The notes below the pieces were generated by a model that saw nothing but the letters and a program-made list of their open reading frames with translations, was not told where the DNA came from and searched no databases. A program made the position numbers and the translations under genes. Of a stretch of DNA of 64,000 nucleotides, positions 9,567-19,443 are shown piece by piece (the stretch's first letter is position 1; the number at the start of each line of letters is the position of its first letter). This DNA comes from Ascochyta rabiei (taxonomy: Eukaryota > Ascomycota > Dothideomycetes > Pleosporales > Didymellaceae): positions 1,798,001 to 1,862,000 of the forward strand of contig NC_082407.1 of assembly GCF_004011695.2 (NCBI RefSeq). The letters are read 5' to 3'.

Positions 9567-11243
9567 TTATGACCTCAGTGCGCCCTTCATCATCATAGAA
9601 AATCGATGTTTCTGAGACTTAGGCTTACCTAGACTATCTTCCGCCATCTTCCATGGCAGCACATCGCTCTTGCGCATCTGCCCACCAAGACCAAGGCGAT
9701 CACGAGAAGATTGATGCCAGTGCTCCGATAGTTCAGATGGTGCTATTGAAGACGGCGTGAAAGATGGCGCAATTGATCGCGTGTCGCCGTCGTCCCGAAT
9801 CGTCTCCAAGGACTCGGTGCTCGCAATAGAGTTTTCGTATAGGGTCGGAAGGCCCGAGCTCATAGCTTTTGACCGCAAGGATGAAGGTGCTAGGGGCGCC
9901 GGCTGGAAGAATTTTGTGGACGAAGGCGGTGGCATAGGCCGACTAAAGTTGTGCACGGGTCGTGAAGGAGAGTAATGAGGGACAGGTGACGTTTTGTCGT
10001 GAGTAGTCGAGGGGACGTAACATGCAGGTGGTGCTGTGTAGCGAGTGGCCGATGCAGTATGAGGGCCAGACGGAGACGTAATCAGAGATTCGTTCTTCTG
10101 CGATTGGGCGTTGGGTAGTATTTCAAACAAGAAATCATGAGACTCGGGTACTCTCGATTCAGATCCCCCAGGTGACTGGACTGCTGGCGCATCTCCACCC
10201 CAAAAGCTCTGCTGTTGAGGCCGATCGTTCATCTTTCTGAAGATGACATCAGCTGTTTCTCGCACGATCGTGTCCACCGAACCTGTCGATGGTGCCGTTG
10301 ACGCAGATCTGAGGCTCTCGAGATCATGTGGCGCGATTTCAGGCTTGGTTGTTGAATATAAACTCTCAGGCAGAGGACCAGCCTCAGTCTCGGTGGAAGT
10401 TGCGGAAGATGGTCCAGGCAAAGCACCAGATGCCATCGGCTCTCTCGGGAAGTAATGGGATGGTTCAGGAAGCGAATTTTCGGACGGCGACGAGGGAATG
10501 TAGTGTCCGTTGTGGTAGATGTCGGCATTGGTCCCCGCAGGTACAGACGTGATTGAGTTGGGTGGACCACGAGACTCGTCCGTCATGACAGAGAAGGCTG
10601 AGGTGTTCCATGGCAATGCTGAGAGCTGAGAGCCTTGTGAGCCAAACGACGTTCCCGACGTTCGTTTGGTGTCTTTGCTTGTCCTGGCGGTCGTAGTTGA
10701 CGTGGACTGCCGCTTCTTGACGGCATCTGGAATGCCATCCCACTTGGAGTTCACTTTGGGCACATCTGCTGGCAGCTTCTTGCTCGCAAATGTGGCGCTG
10801 GTCATGATGGAGGCATTCGAGGGTGAAGTTGTGCCCTTGCCATTGCCTTGCTTGCGCTGCTGCTCAGCGAACTGCTCGAGGGCGACTTGGGAAGGCTCCT
10901 TCAGGGATAGGAAGCCAAAGACTGAATTGCTCTTTTTCTTCTTCTTGGATGTTTTGGAGTCATTGGAACTCGAGTGACTGGATAGTGTGGAAGCCAGGCT
11001 GGACGACGCGGTGCTTGCTGTGGTCTCGAAAGATGGGCGGTAGGGTGAAGAGGGGGTGTCTGAACTCGCAGTCGAAACGCGCCGGTGCAGTGGAGAATGT
11101 GTTGTGTGCTGCGAAGTCTGCGCCGAGTCCTGGGAAGTGTGCAAGGAAAGCGGGATTTGATCTGCTGGCAGTGGAATCCTATACCTGAGCTTTGGTATGC
11201 GCGCCGGCGGGGGTTGCGGTGTTAAGTTTGTAGCTGGCGCCAT
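9567..11243 (-). CDS. Ser/Pro-rich protein of unknown function
   Basis: Single-exon gene of 558 residues with ATG at 11243. The sequence is largely low-complexity Ser/Thr/Pro. Islands that look conserved are a KKKKKSNSVFGFLSLKEPSQ segment (about 105-125) followed by an amphipathic helix (ALEQFAEQQRKQ), a KVNSKWDGIPDAVKK motif near 165-180, a DTIVRETADVIFRKM helix, and a basic C terminus (HRFSMMMKGALRS). I know no function. Protein of this type is probably disordered and regulatory (phosphorylation sites abundant), possibly cortical or signalling; that is inference. No signal peptide or transmembrane segment is seen. Confidence 0.8.
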   Translation of the reverse strand: MAPATNLTPQPPPARIPKLRYRIPLPADQIPLSLHTSQDSAQTSQHTTHSPLHRRVSTASSDTPSSPYRPSFETTASTASSSLASTLSSHSSSNDSKTSKKKKKSNSVFGFLSLKEPSQVALEQFAEQQRKQGNGKGTTSPSNASIMTSATFASKKLPADVPKVNSKWDGIPDAVKKRQSTSTTTARTSKDTKRTSGTSFGSQGSQLSALPWNTSAFSVMTDESRGPPNSITSVPAGTNADIYHNGHYIPSSPSENSLPEPSHYFPREPMASGALPGPSSATSTETEAGPLPESLYSTTKPEIAPHDLESLRSASTAPSTGSVDTIVRETADVIFRKMNDRPQQQSFWGGDAPAVQSPGGSESRVPESHDFLFEILPNAQSQKNESLITSPSGPHTASATRYTAPPACYVPSTTHDKTSPVPHYSPSRPVHNFSRPMPPPSSTKFFQPAPLAPSSLRSKAMSSGLPTLYENSIASTESLETIRDDGDTRSIAPSFTPSSIAPSELSEHWHQSSRDRLGLGGQMRKSDVLPWKMAEDSLGKPKSQKHRFSMMMKGALRS

Positions 11244-12916
11244 GACTCGATGCAGTGACCGTGGTGATCTCGGTCAGGCAAAGGGTTAGCGTTCAGCAGC
11301 GAAGATCGGTGCCGCACAGAGTAGCGAGTTGATTGGCTGATAGCGTGTAGGCTACAGCACATTTCGTGCAGCGCGATCAAGCGGCTAGCTGAGCGTACGA
11401 TGGCGAGGCAATGGTGGGGACGGCATTTGTGGACAGCCAGCAGACGCTCACAGGTTGGGGCAGCAGGAGAGTAAATACACGAGGGTGCTCGTGCCACACG
11501 TGCGAAGCGCAAATGACGGACAGGCCGTCCGAAAGCAAGAGCGACCCACACGCGAGAATGGTCCCTGTTCTAGTACCCTTGCGCTACTGCGGACGCTGGC
11601 GAGCTGGACGAACTTTCCTCGACAGCAAGCGAGCGGGTTCAGCATTCTGCCACGCGGCGATGGCCAGCCCGCAACGATCATTGGTGACGAGCAGCGTGCG
11701 TTTTCATGGAAAGACTGTTGTGGCTGCCCTGCCGCGGCTGGAGCTCGCTGGAAAGCAGCGTGTTCCATGCTCGCTCGACCGTGTCCGGGGCTTCTAGACG
11801 GCAGCTTCAGCAGTGACATGTACGGCAATGTACGGCATTGCCAACGCCCTGTGGGAGCAAGCTGACTCAAGCGTACCGACAAGCGTGTCGAACATGGCCT
11901 GATCAGCCCTGCGAGTGTTGCTGGATTGCCCGTTGTGTGCGTTAGAGTCCCACTATGCGCAGTAGTGTGGTCGTTTGCTACCAGAAACGGCGCGTGTCTA
12001 CCAAGAGGGTGCTGTCACGTGCGGTGATTTGCTCGCCTGCATGTCTGACCACAGTGTGCCACTACGGCTTTTGTCGCAGAGCTGGCATGCCAGACAGCCA
12101 GACTCGTGCACATGAGTGGCATTGGGTGCAGCCACTGTCAGCCAGGGCGTCGTTGTCGTTGTCGTTGTCGTTGACAGTAGTTTGTTGGTGAGGGTCACTT
12201 CCGGAACAGGCAGGTTCGGAGAACACATGGCCGCAGCGCCTGTACGACAGTCAGAAGGGCATAGCCGTCGGCCTATCACTGGCGATGATTGATGGCTGAG
12301 GAGTGAGGATTGTGGCTGGCGATAGCGACGTGCTGCAATGGGAGTTTCGGGGTCTACGATCCGTGCACTGGCCCGTGTTCAGATTGACGAGATACACGAT
12401 ACACGATACACGATACACGACGTGGACAGGGCTGACGAGGTAGACGAGGTAGACGAGGTACTGGTAGAGTGACGAGTCGTTCCGCGTGCTCCGCGGTACG
12501 GGCCCAAGGACCCCAACGACAGCGACGCAAGCCACGGGCGACTTTCTTTTTCCCGCACTGCCCAGGCGCCCACACAGCCTATCCCCAACCAACGGAGTGC
12601 AGGCGCGGCGACTTTCTCGCCGTAGCAGCCCCAGGCCCTCCAGGCCCTCCAGGTCCTCCAGGTCCTCCAGGTCCTCCACCACGCACCCGCGCTCGAGCAT
12701 GGCAGCGAGAACCGAGGTGCACCTTTGAGCAGCGCCCTATCGCCGCCATCGCCGCCATCGCCGCCATCAGTGCCGTTCTGATCTCGCGCACTGCCCGCGG
12801 CTCTCAGGCCCCAGCGCGCCCTGTTCCGCGCCTTCGCCGCCCCTCCAGCCTCGTGGCCGGGCCGATCGCTCGTCGCCGTCGCCTCGCCGCCTCGAGACGT
12901 CCTCACCCTCACCGCC
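11244..12916. other. Intergenic 1.7 kb, short tandem repeats only
   Basis: Shared upstream region of two divergent genes. Repeats are GTCGTT (12149-12173), ACACGAT x4 (12389-12420), GACGAGGTA x3 (about 12433-12462), CCAGGTCCT 9-bp units (12630-12679) and GCCGCCATC x3 (12741-12767). Overlapping open frames on both strands are repeat-driven and have no family signal. Confidence 0.6.
12630..12679 (+). repeat. CCTCCAGGT 9-bp minisatellite
   Basis: About five units with C/T variation, upstream of the gene starting at 12917. It reads as Gly-Pro-Pro triplets in one frame, which I regard as coincidental. Confidence 0.85.
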
Positions 12917-13777
12917 ATGCCTGCGCTGCTGGTCGATACCAATCTGCGGCCGGCTTCCTCGAGCGACGCCTCGTCGACCTCGGGAGCCTCCCAAAAGCGT
13001 TCAGAGTCGCCCACCTCAGACCGCCCGCCCGTTTCACCCATCACACCCACCGCTACGGCCGCCCAGCTAGCTCCCATTGAGCGCTCCGAATCCCGGCCCC
13101 GCAATGCACCCCCACCCCCATCTGCGCCTGCCTCTGCGCCTGCACCCACGGCCTTCAGACAGCAGCCTCCCTCGGTCCCCATCTCAGAAAGTGAGAATCC
13201 AGACGCGATTGCGCTACGCTCGGCGATATCGCTTCTGCAACTGCAGCGAGAGAAGAGCAAGCGCGACCTGAAGGCGCTGGAGGAGCTCAAGCACGCCGCG
13301 GTCCAAGATCCGCATGGCTTCATGCTCTCTTTGCAACAGCAAAAAGCACAAGCAGCACGAGCGCACAGCGACGTTCTTACGCCCACGCTCGCTGGCCTTG
13401 CAGACGTAGCCGAGAGCGACAGCGACAACGACGACGACACAACCGCTGGCCAACAGTCGGGAGCGGGCCGCAAGGACTCCGCGAACGTAGACTCCAGAGT
13501 AGCACCCAAGTTCCCGGCCGTCCCTCAACCTCAAAACGTAGTCCGATGCCCTCCTATTGAATGGGCGAAATACCACATCGTTGGCGAGCCTCTCAACAAG
13601 ATGCATGAAGAGCAGAAGAAGTGGCCAGGCTCCAGCGAGCCCCCAAAGCTCGCAAACGGACATCGTGCTCCACCACACTCGGTTGCTGCACCATACTCGC
13701 CCTTCAAGGACGCGGTGGGCAAGTCCAAGTCACCCTCGACAGGTCCTACGAGCAAGACCAAGAAGACGCCATCGTAA
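12917..13777 (+). CDS. Conserved-looking protein of unknown function
   Basis: Single exon of 286 residues. The N-terminal 95 residues are disordered (Ser/Pro/Ala). A predicted helical region at about 95-140 (AIALRSAISLLQLQREKSKRDLKALEEL) is followed by an acidic stretch (ESDSDNDDDTT). A compact motif near 200-225 (PQPQNVVRCPPIEWAKYH...GEPL) looks strongly constrained compared with its surroundings. The C terminus is Lys/Ser/Thr-rich. I recall similar fungal hypothetical proteins but cannot assign a function. The helix plus a short linear motif suggests an adaptor or chromatin-associated subunit, which is speculative. Confidence 0.75.
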   Translation: MPALLVDTNLRPASSSDASSTSGASQKRSESPTSDRPPVSPITPTATAAQLAPIERSESRPRNAPPPPSAPASAPAPTAFRQQPPSVPISESENPDAIALRSAISLLQLQREKSKRDLKALEELKHAAVQDPHGFMLSLQQQKAQAARAHSDVLTPTLAGLADVAESDSDNDDDTTAGQQSGAGRKDSANVDSRVAPKFPAVPQPQNVVRCPPIEWAKYHIVGEPLNKMHEEQKKWPGSSEPPKLANGHRAPPHSVAAPYSPFKDAVGKSKSPSTGPTSKTKKTPS

Positions 13778-14837
13778 GAACAGGCGCAACACACACTGAG
13801 TACCCCTACACTTTGATCGAAACACTATTAGACACCACTCAAAAGCATACGAGGGCACGGGATGCTCCGTTTACGATGACCATGCGATTATGGTCAATTA
13901 TGATAGACGAGACCTTATGACTAGACGAAGGCTGAGATACAATAGACTCATGTACACATTATGTGTATCTTCCCCCCCAAAAAAACCTCCCTTGGGCCGC
14001 CTGAACAATGTGCTTTGTTGTGAGATCTTCTGCTGACAGCTGCAGCAGTGAACACCTATGAAGACTTCGAATATGCAGTTATAACTAAACGGCATCGTTC
14101 AACGGTTCTATTTTCGACTCCCGTCCCACAATGGTCGCGTATGCCCACGTACCTCGCTTCGTACGCAGCGGCTGTGCGACCCCATCTTTTCTATGTGGCA
14201 CAGTCGCGCCAACCTGCCGCATCTCGAAAGTCCACTGCGCCCAGAATCCCTTTTCCAACCGTTATTGTGGTCATTGATTCCTTGCAGACCAATCAATCTG
14301 GTCCTTTCGGTTGTGCTCGGCCAGATGCGTTTTGTTCAAGACCCCTGCGCGGCTCCAACAACAGGCTGGGAGCCCTGCGCAAGCCCCCAAGCTAGTGACG
14401 TAGTTCCCGTCAAAGCGCCTTCCACGTCGACACGGTCGGTGTGCATTGATGACCAGTCTCGGCCAATACAAACACGAAGTTTGGACGATCCTGAGGTTGG
14501 GTGGCAGTGCCTGTTTCTTGTCCTGCGTCGACTGATTCGACGTGTGGCGTGCAGCTCGTAACCCTGGCTTGGGTGACGTGAATGCTCTGACAAGAATGGA
14601 AGTACGAAGCAAGCTTGGAATGCGCAGCGCCGTCGTATGGACGGTGAGTGTGCATATAGATTGACGTATGCTCCTGTTTTTGTTTTTTTTTTGACTCCTT
14701 TGACTTTTGCCTACACCAATTACCGCTTTGTACTGCAAGTAACAGGTCATCTCTTTGTGTTGTCTCACTATACAAAGATAACTTGACTGCGTACATCCAA
14801 CCATCACTCGAAGCCACCTTCATCCATCTCTGCAACC
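13778..14837. other. Intergenic 1.06 kb
   Basis: No gene supported on either strand. A run of C and A near 13971-13987 and a T10 tract near 14684-14694 are the only notable composition features. The last 100 bp form the promoter and leader of the SUR7-family gene. Confidence 0.55.
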
Positions 14838-15731
14838 ATGCGTCCAACAGCTCTCATCCCAGCGGTATGCTGCACAGCCGCTCTTATCCTCTCCTTCTTG
14901 TGCCTCTTCGCCGGCCACAAGAAGGGCTTCATGGAGGACTACCACCTCGTCACACTCAACACGTCCATGCTGGGCGAAACCCTTCTCAACGAAAGCCGCA
15001 GCACCGACTCATCGAACCCTCTTACCAACCTTCTGAATGAGATTCCCAACACCATCTCCTCCACCATCAACGACGCCATCGGCGAAGTAACCGCCAAGCT
15101 CGGCATCGAGGACTTTTACTCAGCGCACATGCTGAACTACTGCGAGGGCCAGTACACACCTGCCGAAGCCGCCAACGCAACCATCAGCCAAAGCGACATC
15201 AGCAAGAACGTGACCGAGTGCAGCAAGAACCGAGCCATGTACAAGTTCGACCCGACCGCGATTCTCGAGGAAGCGCTCAACAAGACAGCCGGCCTGGACG
15301 TGACGCTCGACGACCTCAACTGGCCCTCGGACATCGACAAGGGCATCAAGACCCTCAACGCGCTCATGGCTGCCATGTTCGTCCTCTACTGCATCGCCAT
15401 CGCCCTCATCTTCGTCGCGCTCTTCGCCGCCGCGCTAGCCGTCCTTGTCAGCGGCCGCCTGAGCGCATGCGTCAACTTCCTGCTCTCTACCCTCGCGTTC
15501 CTCGCCATCGGGCTCGCAAGCGCCCTCGTCACGGCCGTCATGGTCAAGGCCACGCACATCATCAACGACAAGGGCGCCGACATCGGACTGCAGGCCAACT
15601 GGGGCGGCAAGTTCCTGGCTCTCACTTGGGCTGCTACGGCGCTCATGTTGGTCGTGGTGATGACGTGGGTCGTTGAGTTTTGTATCGGGAGGAGGCATAG
15701 CAAGCAGCCGACGTATGCCAAGCACGGTTGA
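14838..15731 (+). CDS. SUR7/PalI family four-pass membrane protein
   Basis: Single exon of 297 residues. A transmembrane helix lies at about 6-26, followed by a long extracellular loop with N-glycosylation sites and the family-typical pattern DFYSxHMLNYCEGQY...NVTECS (about 92-130). Three more helices follow at about 175-203, 210-235 and 258-280, and a short cytoplasmic tail. This matches the SUR7/PalI family (eisosome/MCC plasma-membrane proteins and pH-signalling PalI). The short tail (about 16 residues) argues for a SUR7-like protein rather than PalI, which has a long tail. Its role is probably plasma-membrane domain organisation, linking loosely to the actin/endocytosis theme of ABP1. It converges with the PEBP gene. 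Confidence 0.85.
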   Translation: MRPTALIPAVCCTAALILSFLCLFAGHKKGFMEDYHLVTLNTSMLGETLLNESRSTDSSNPLTNLLNEIPNTISSTINDAIGEVTAKLGIEDFYSAHMLNYCEGQYTPAEAANATISQSDISKNVTECSKNRAMYKFDPTAILEEALNKTAGLDVTLDDLNWPSDIDKGIKTLNALMAAMFVLYCIAIALIFVALFAAALAVLVSGRLSACVNFLLSTLAFLAIGLASALVTAVMVKATHIINDKGADIGLQANWGGKFLALTWAATALMLVVVMTWVVEFCIGRRHSKQPTYAKHG

Positions 15732-16202
15732 GTCCGGGAGATGTGGGTAGCTCGGCGGCGCCGTTTCGGTGTTCTTTTCTTGTGCGTAATGATACTTGTA
15801 TGTGTGTGTGTGTTTTCCTTCGTGTCTAGGTTGTATACCCCTTGAGCTGGAGCTGGAGACTGAGACTGGATAGCTTATGAATGATATGTCTTGACGTGTA
15901 TTCCATTCTGTTGCACATACTTGTAACTGTGGCGTGACATGTTGCTTTACTGGCGTCGCTGAAGGGTTTCGGGTGCTGCAGCTATCCTTCTTCTTGAAAT
16001 AAATGGTCAGAGTCAGGGAGATTATACGATTGGCTTTCTCTAGCCCAAGAATCTCAATGCATCGGTAAGGACCGGACTACAGTATCAGTATAGACTATGT
16101 GCGCTTCGACTGCCAAAAGTAGTATCCTAGACAGAGTGGGGGAAGCTCGGCACATGTGCCACTGCCACCTCGAATAGGGGTAAACGCCTATTACAACCAC
16201 CT
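15732..16202. other. Convergent intergenic 3' regions
   Basis: About 470 bp between the SUR7-like gene and the PEBP gene. It includes a short TG repeat (15799-15810) and an AAATAAA-like element near 15997-16003. No gene was seen. Confidence 0.55.
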
Positions 16203-17040
16203 CTACTGCTTCTTGTTCTTCGCATACACAAAGTTGGCAGCCACAGGAACCAGGTCGTTCGTCGCTGCCCAATCCCTCACACCACCACCCTCCTCGCCTG
16301 TTCCCCAGTGCTGGCGATCCTTAGGTTTTGACAGGTGCAGCGGCTCTGTCGTCCCGTTCTTAGGCGCAAACACAAGGAACACGTAACGGTGCTTGCCGGT
16401 GTTGGGCGGCGGGCCGGGAGGCTTGTACTCGACAACATCATCAGGGCTACTCTGGACCTCAATGTCTTGCTTGGTAAGTCCGAATTCAGGGAGAGGAAGG
16501 ATGGAGAAGGTCTTGGTGGTCGCGGAAACGTTGGTCGCGATCCAATGGCACATCTCGCTCCATTCAGGGTTGTCACGAGATGGAGCGTCGGGGTCGGTAA
16601 GCGTGATGACATAGGCTGGGTGCGTGTCCACGATGCTCTCGGGGCTAATGTCCTCGTGGAGAGTGATGGACGGCTGGCTCTGGAGATGCTTGGGCTTGAT
16701 AGTATTCCCAAGCTCTGCCTCGTCCTTCTTCCAGGATACTGAAAGTGTTAAACTTGGGAGGAAATCATCAATGACTGCTGATGCATTAGACAGAAGCTCG
16801 GATAGGTCTTCAAGGGGGCTGTATACCGGTTGGGATGATCTCGGCTTTTCTAAGTCTGTGCATCGTCACGATTGGCAATGAAAGGGCTGTGCTATGTACT
16901 TACGCAGCTTGAACAGCTTGCACATCTGGGGAGCTTTTTGCTTGCAGCGGCTGCTGTTCAGTAGGCAGAGCACAAACAGCTCCATAGAGCTGTAGCAGGC
17001 TCGCGATGCCAATGGAAGCTTGGACACGCATGCTGAACAT
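16203..17040 (-). CDS. Secreted PEBP-family protein (carboxypeptidase Y inhibitor/TFS1-like)
   Basis: Exons are 17040..16904, 16849..16827 and 16774..16203, giving 243 residues. The middle exon is only 23 nt and encodes AKAEIIPTV together with its neighbours. Introns are 54 and 52 nt with CTAAT-type branch sites. The N terminus has Met, a basic residue, a hydrophobic stretch and an Ala-rich cleavage region (SIGIASLLQLYGAVCA), indicating a signal peptide; the alternative ATG at 17031 keeps it. The PEBP fold is supported by DDFLPSLTLSVSW, DPDAPSRDNP (anion-binding site), CHWIATNV and GKHRYVFLVF. Family members bind phospholipids or inhibit serine carboxypeptidases and Ras/Raf signalling. A secreted form suggests protease inhibition or lipid binding outside the cell. 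Confidence 0.88.
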
Positions 17041-17372
17041 GTAATTGCTGAGGAAAACAACTGAATGGTAGTGGGGACTTTTCAGCAATGATAATGTGCA
17101 GTAAAGTGTGGAGAACGAAGGTGTCGTGTGAGGCTGCTCCTGATGTGAAGTTGCTCCTGCGCCTTGTCGTCATTTGAGGTCACCTCGCAGATCTTGACCA
17201 TTTGGGCAGTCACGACTGATTGGGCCAACATGGACGTCAACAAAAGCTTAAAGCGTGTGTGGTATGATGTTAATGCTATGTGAGAGGGTATTCGCAGTCG
17301 CATGCATGTGCGCAAAATACAGCAAAGGGCAGACAGCCGTCCCAGAAACGCCAAAAACTAAAGTGCAGATAG
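17041..17372. other. Short intergenic between two minus-strand genes
   Basis: About 330 bp: promoter of the PEBP gene and 3' end of the hydrolase gene. No specific element was recognised. Confidence 0.5.
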
Positions 17373-18221
17373 TCAAACAGTCACTGCCTCGCAGAATGCC
17401 TTACTGCCAGTCACAAAGCCCATGTTTTGAGCAATGTTGTACTCAGAAAGCGCCTGAGCGCCCATTCCAGTCATTGTGCCTGTGCAGTCATCCAGGAGAA
17501 CGCAGTCCCAGCCATAAGAGTATGCATCAGACACAGTGCCAAACACGCACTGATCGGTGTTGACGCCAGCGAAAAGCAGCGTCTTCTTGTCGACAGCGCG
17601 CAAGTATTCATGGAGAGGCTCAGCTGCAGACCACAATCCACTCATGCGTGTCTTGTCGAAGAAGAGATCACCAGGCTGAGTGACAGCCTTGAACGGCTCG
17701 TAAAGCTCCGAGTTCCACGTCCGCTTGAAGAGGCAACGACCCTGGTTTCCAGGGAGCTGAGCGCCTAATCCAACATGCCAACCCAGAGCTTTGTGGAAGC
17801 CGCGCTGAATGGCCGGCGCCATGTTCTTGAGGTCATGCTCGGAGAGGCCCCAGTTGAGCCAGGCAATCTGGATGCCTTCCTTCCTGCATCGCTCAATGAC
17901 TCTCAGAGTAGGCTCGATTGCCGCCAATCCAGCGGCGTGGTCTCGATATTGCGGGTGGATGAAGTAGTTTTGCATGTCGACGACGATTAGGACGGCGCTG
18001 TCAGGGTCAAACATGAATCCGGTGTGGTTGTGACGGTCTTTGTCGCATTCAACTACCATCCTCCTCTCCGATCCCCTCGATAGATCGAATTTACCATCGT
18101 CTGGGAAATAAAGCCATTGCTCGTCGCCACCGAAGGGAATGGGCGCGGTGCATGTGATGGTTCCGACAGTGGTCGACACGTACTCCTCTTCTTGTAGCTC
18201 ACTGAAGGTCTTGGAGGCCAT
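17373..18221 (-). CDS. Isochorismatase-like cysteine hydrolase
   Basis: Single exon of 282 residues, taking the ATG at 18221 (MASKTFSELQ). The frame is open further upstream to 18395 but has no convincing start there. The isochorismatase fold is shown by VLIVVDMQNYF with the catalytic Asp, FKRTWNSEL with the conserved Lys, and GVNTDQCVFGT with the nucleophilic Cys, in the usual order and spacing. About 70 extra N-terminal residues precede the core. Members hydrolyse isochorismate, nicotinamide, N-carbamoyl or related amide/vinyl-ether substrates; the substrate here cannot be read from sequence. No targeting signal is apparent, so a cytosolic location is likely. Confidence 0.88.
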   Translation of the reverse strand: MASKTFSELQEEEYVSTTVGTITCTAPIPFGGDEQWLYFPDDGKFDLSRGSERRMVVECDKDRHNHTGFMFDPDSAVLIVVDMQNYFIHPQYRDHAAGLAAIEPTLRVIERCRKEGIQIAWLNWGLSEHDLKNMAPAIQRGFHKALGWHVGLGAQLPGNQGRCLFKRTWNSELYEPFKAVTQPGDLFFDKTRMSGLWSAAEPLHEYLRAVDKKTLLFAGVNTDQCVFGTVSDAYSYGWDCVLLDDCTGTMTGMGAQALSEYNIAQNMGFVTGSKAFCEAVTV

Positions 18222-19443
18222 AGGCGTATGTGGGGTTAAGTTGCTAAATAGGAAACTAGGTTGAGACAAAGGGTGGTAGGGGTCGTTTGTGGAAGGGGTT
18301 GCAGAGTTAAGCAGTTGCAAGAGCATACAAAGGTCGGCAATCATAGGTACCTGCGACGACTTTGTACCTTCCCAGGCGTCAACGAGCACAGACACAGACT
18401 TACACCACCGCTTTGTTGACGGTGTTTGCTGATAACAACCTTAAGGTCTTATCATATTGATAACGGTTTCCTTCGGAAGTCTGTAGCTGGACAGTGCTGA
18501 TCATGGGAACCCTGGCTTTGTTCATGGACGCTTGCCTTTCACGGCTGCCCGGTTTGTGTGTAGTCATGGTACTCTAGTGAGCTTCAATTGCTGCATCGAG
18601 CAAGGTCTGGCGGCTCCAATCAAAGCAATCAATGACTGTCGACAACAGATAAAGCACGATGGCGCAGACTGCGGAGTGGAATCCGGGGTATCGCAGTGTA
18701 ATTTGCTGACCATTGTTGACCGAGTGCAGCGTGAGATAAGGCTGAGGTTGATAGTCGTTTGGGCCGAGCACGAGATAAGCAGCTTGGTGAACTTTGGTGA
18801 CTTGAACTTCGGAGTCAGCAACCGTTCACCGATAATACCCGACTGCCCGACCAGAACCAAGGAGAAGAGGACAGCATTGTATTCGCGCTACCAGCGACGC
18901 CGTTCAGGTGAGGATTCCCTGAGCCCGTTACCAACAGAGGCCTGGCTGGGTGTGCGTGACGTATCACCCGCTGCTGAGCACGCGCCGCGGAGGGTAGCGC
19001 ATACTCTCGTTGGCATCGTGGCTGCGAGACATGACATTCGCTGCAGCAATTTAAATACGCCGAACGTGCTCGATGTTGCGATTACTCCTTTATGCGAAAT
19101 GGAAAAGTTGACAAAGCATGAAATTAAGGAGAAGGCAGTGATAGAGTGTTGGATGTGGGGACGCACACCCGGCTAGTCGCACGTGATCATGGCAAGTTTC
19201 CAAGGTCTCGACCTCACGAATGACGACGGGTTGCATTCCATCACGAGCCTCAGTCCCAATCCTGCAGGCATCCAGGTACCAATTCTGCGCGAGCCATCTC
19301 TGCATTCTCGGAACCGAGTTCTCGCCCCTGCGCATCGATTGCAGCCATCGCAAAGGCGCTGAAGCCGTTGTTTACCTTGCAGAAGGCCGAAGTTACCAGG
19401 AACACCAACGCCGACACCCACTCCGCACACGTCCACCAGCGTC
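18222..19443. other. Intergenic 1.2 kb upstream of two divergent genes
   Basis: No coding sequence supported. An open frame on the plus strand (18532..19176) lacks family resemblance. The region holds promoters of the hydrolase (minus) and DNM1 (plus). Confidence 0.55.

Noticed and set aside
18532..19176. 214-codon plus-strand frame upstream of DNM1
   Set aside because: No ATG-supported start with promoter context and no domain; lies in a divergent promoter region.
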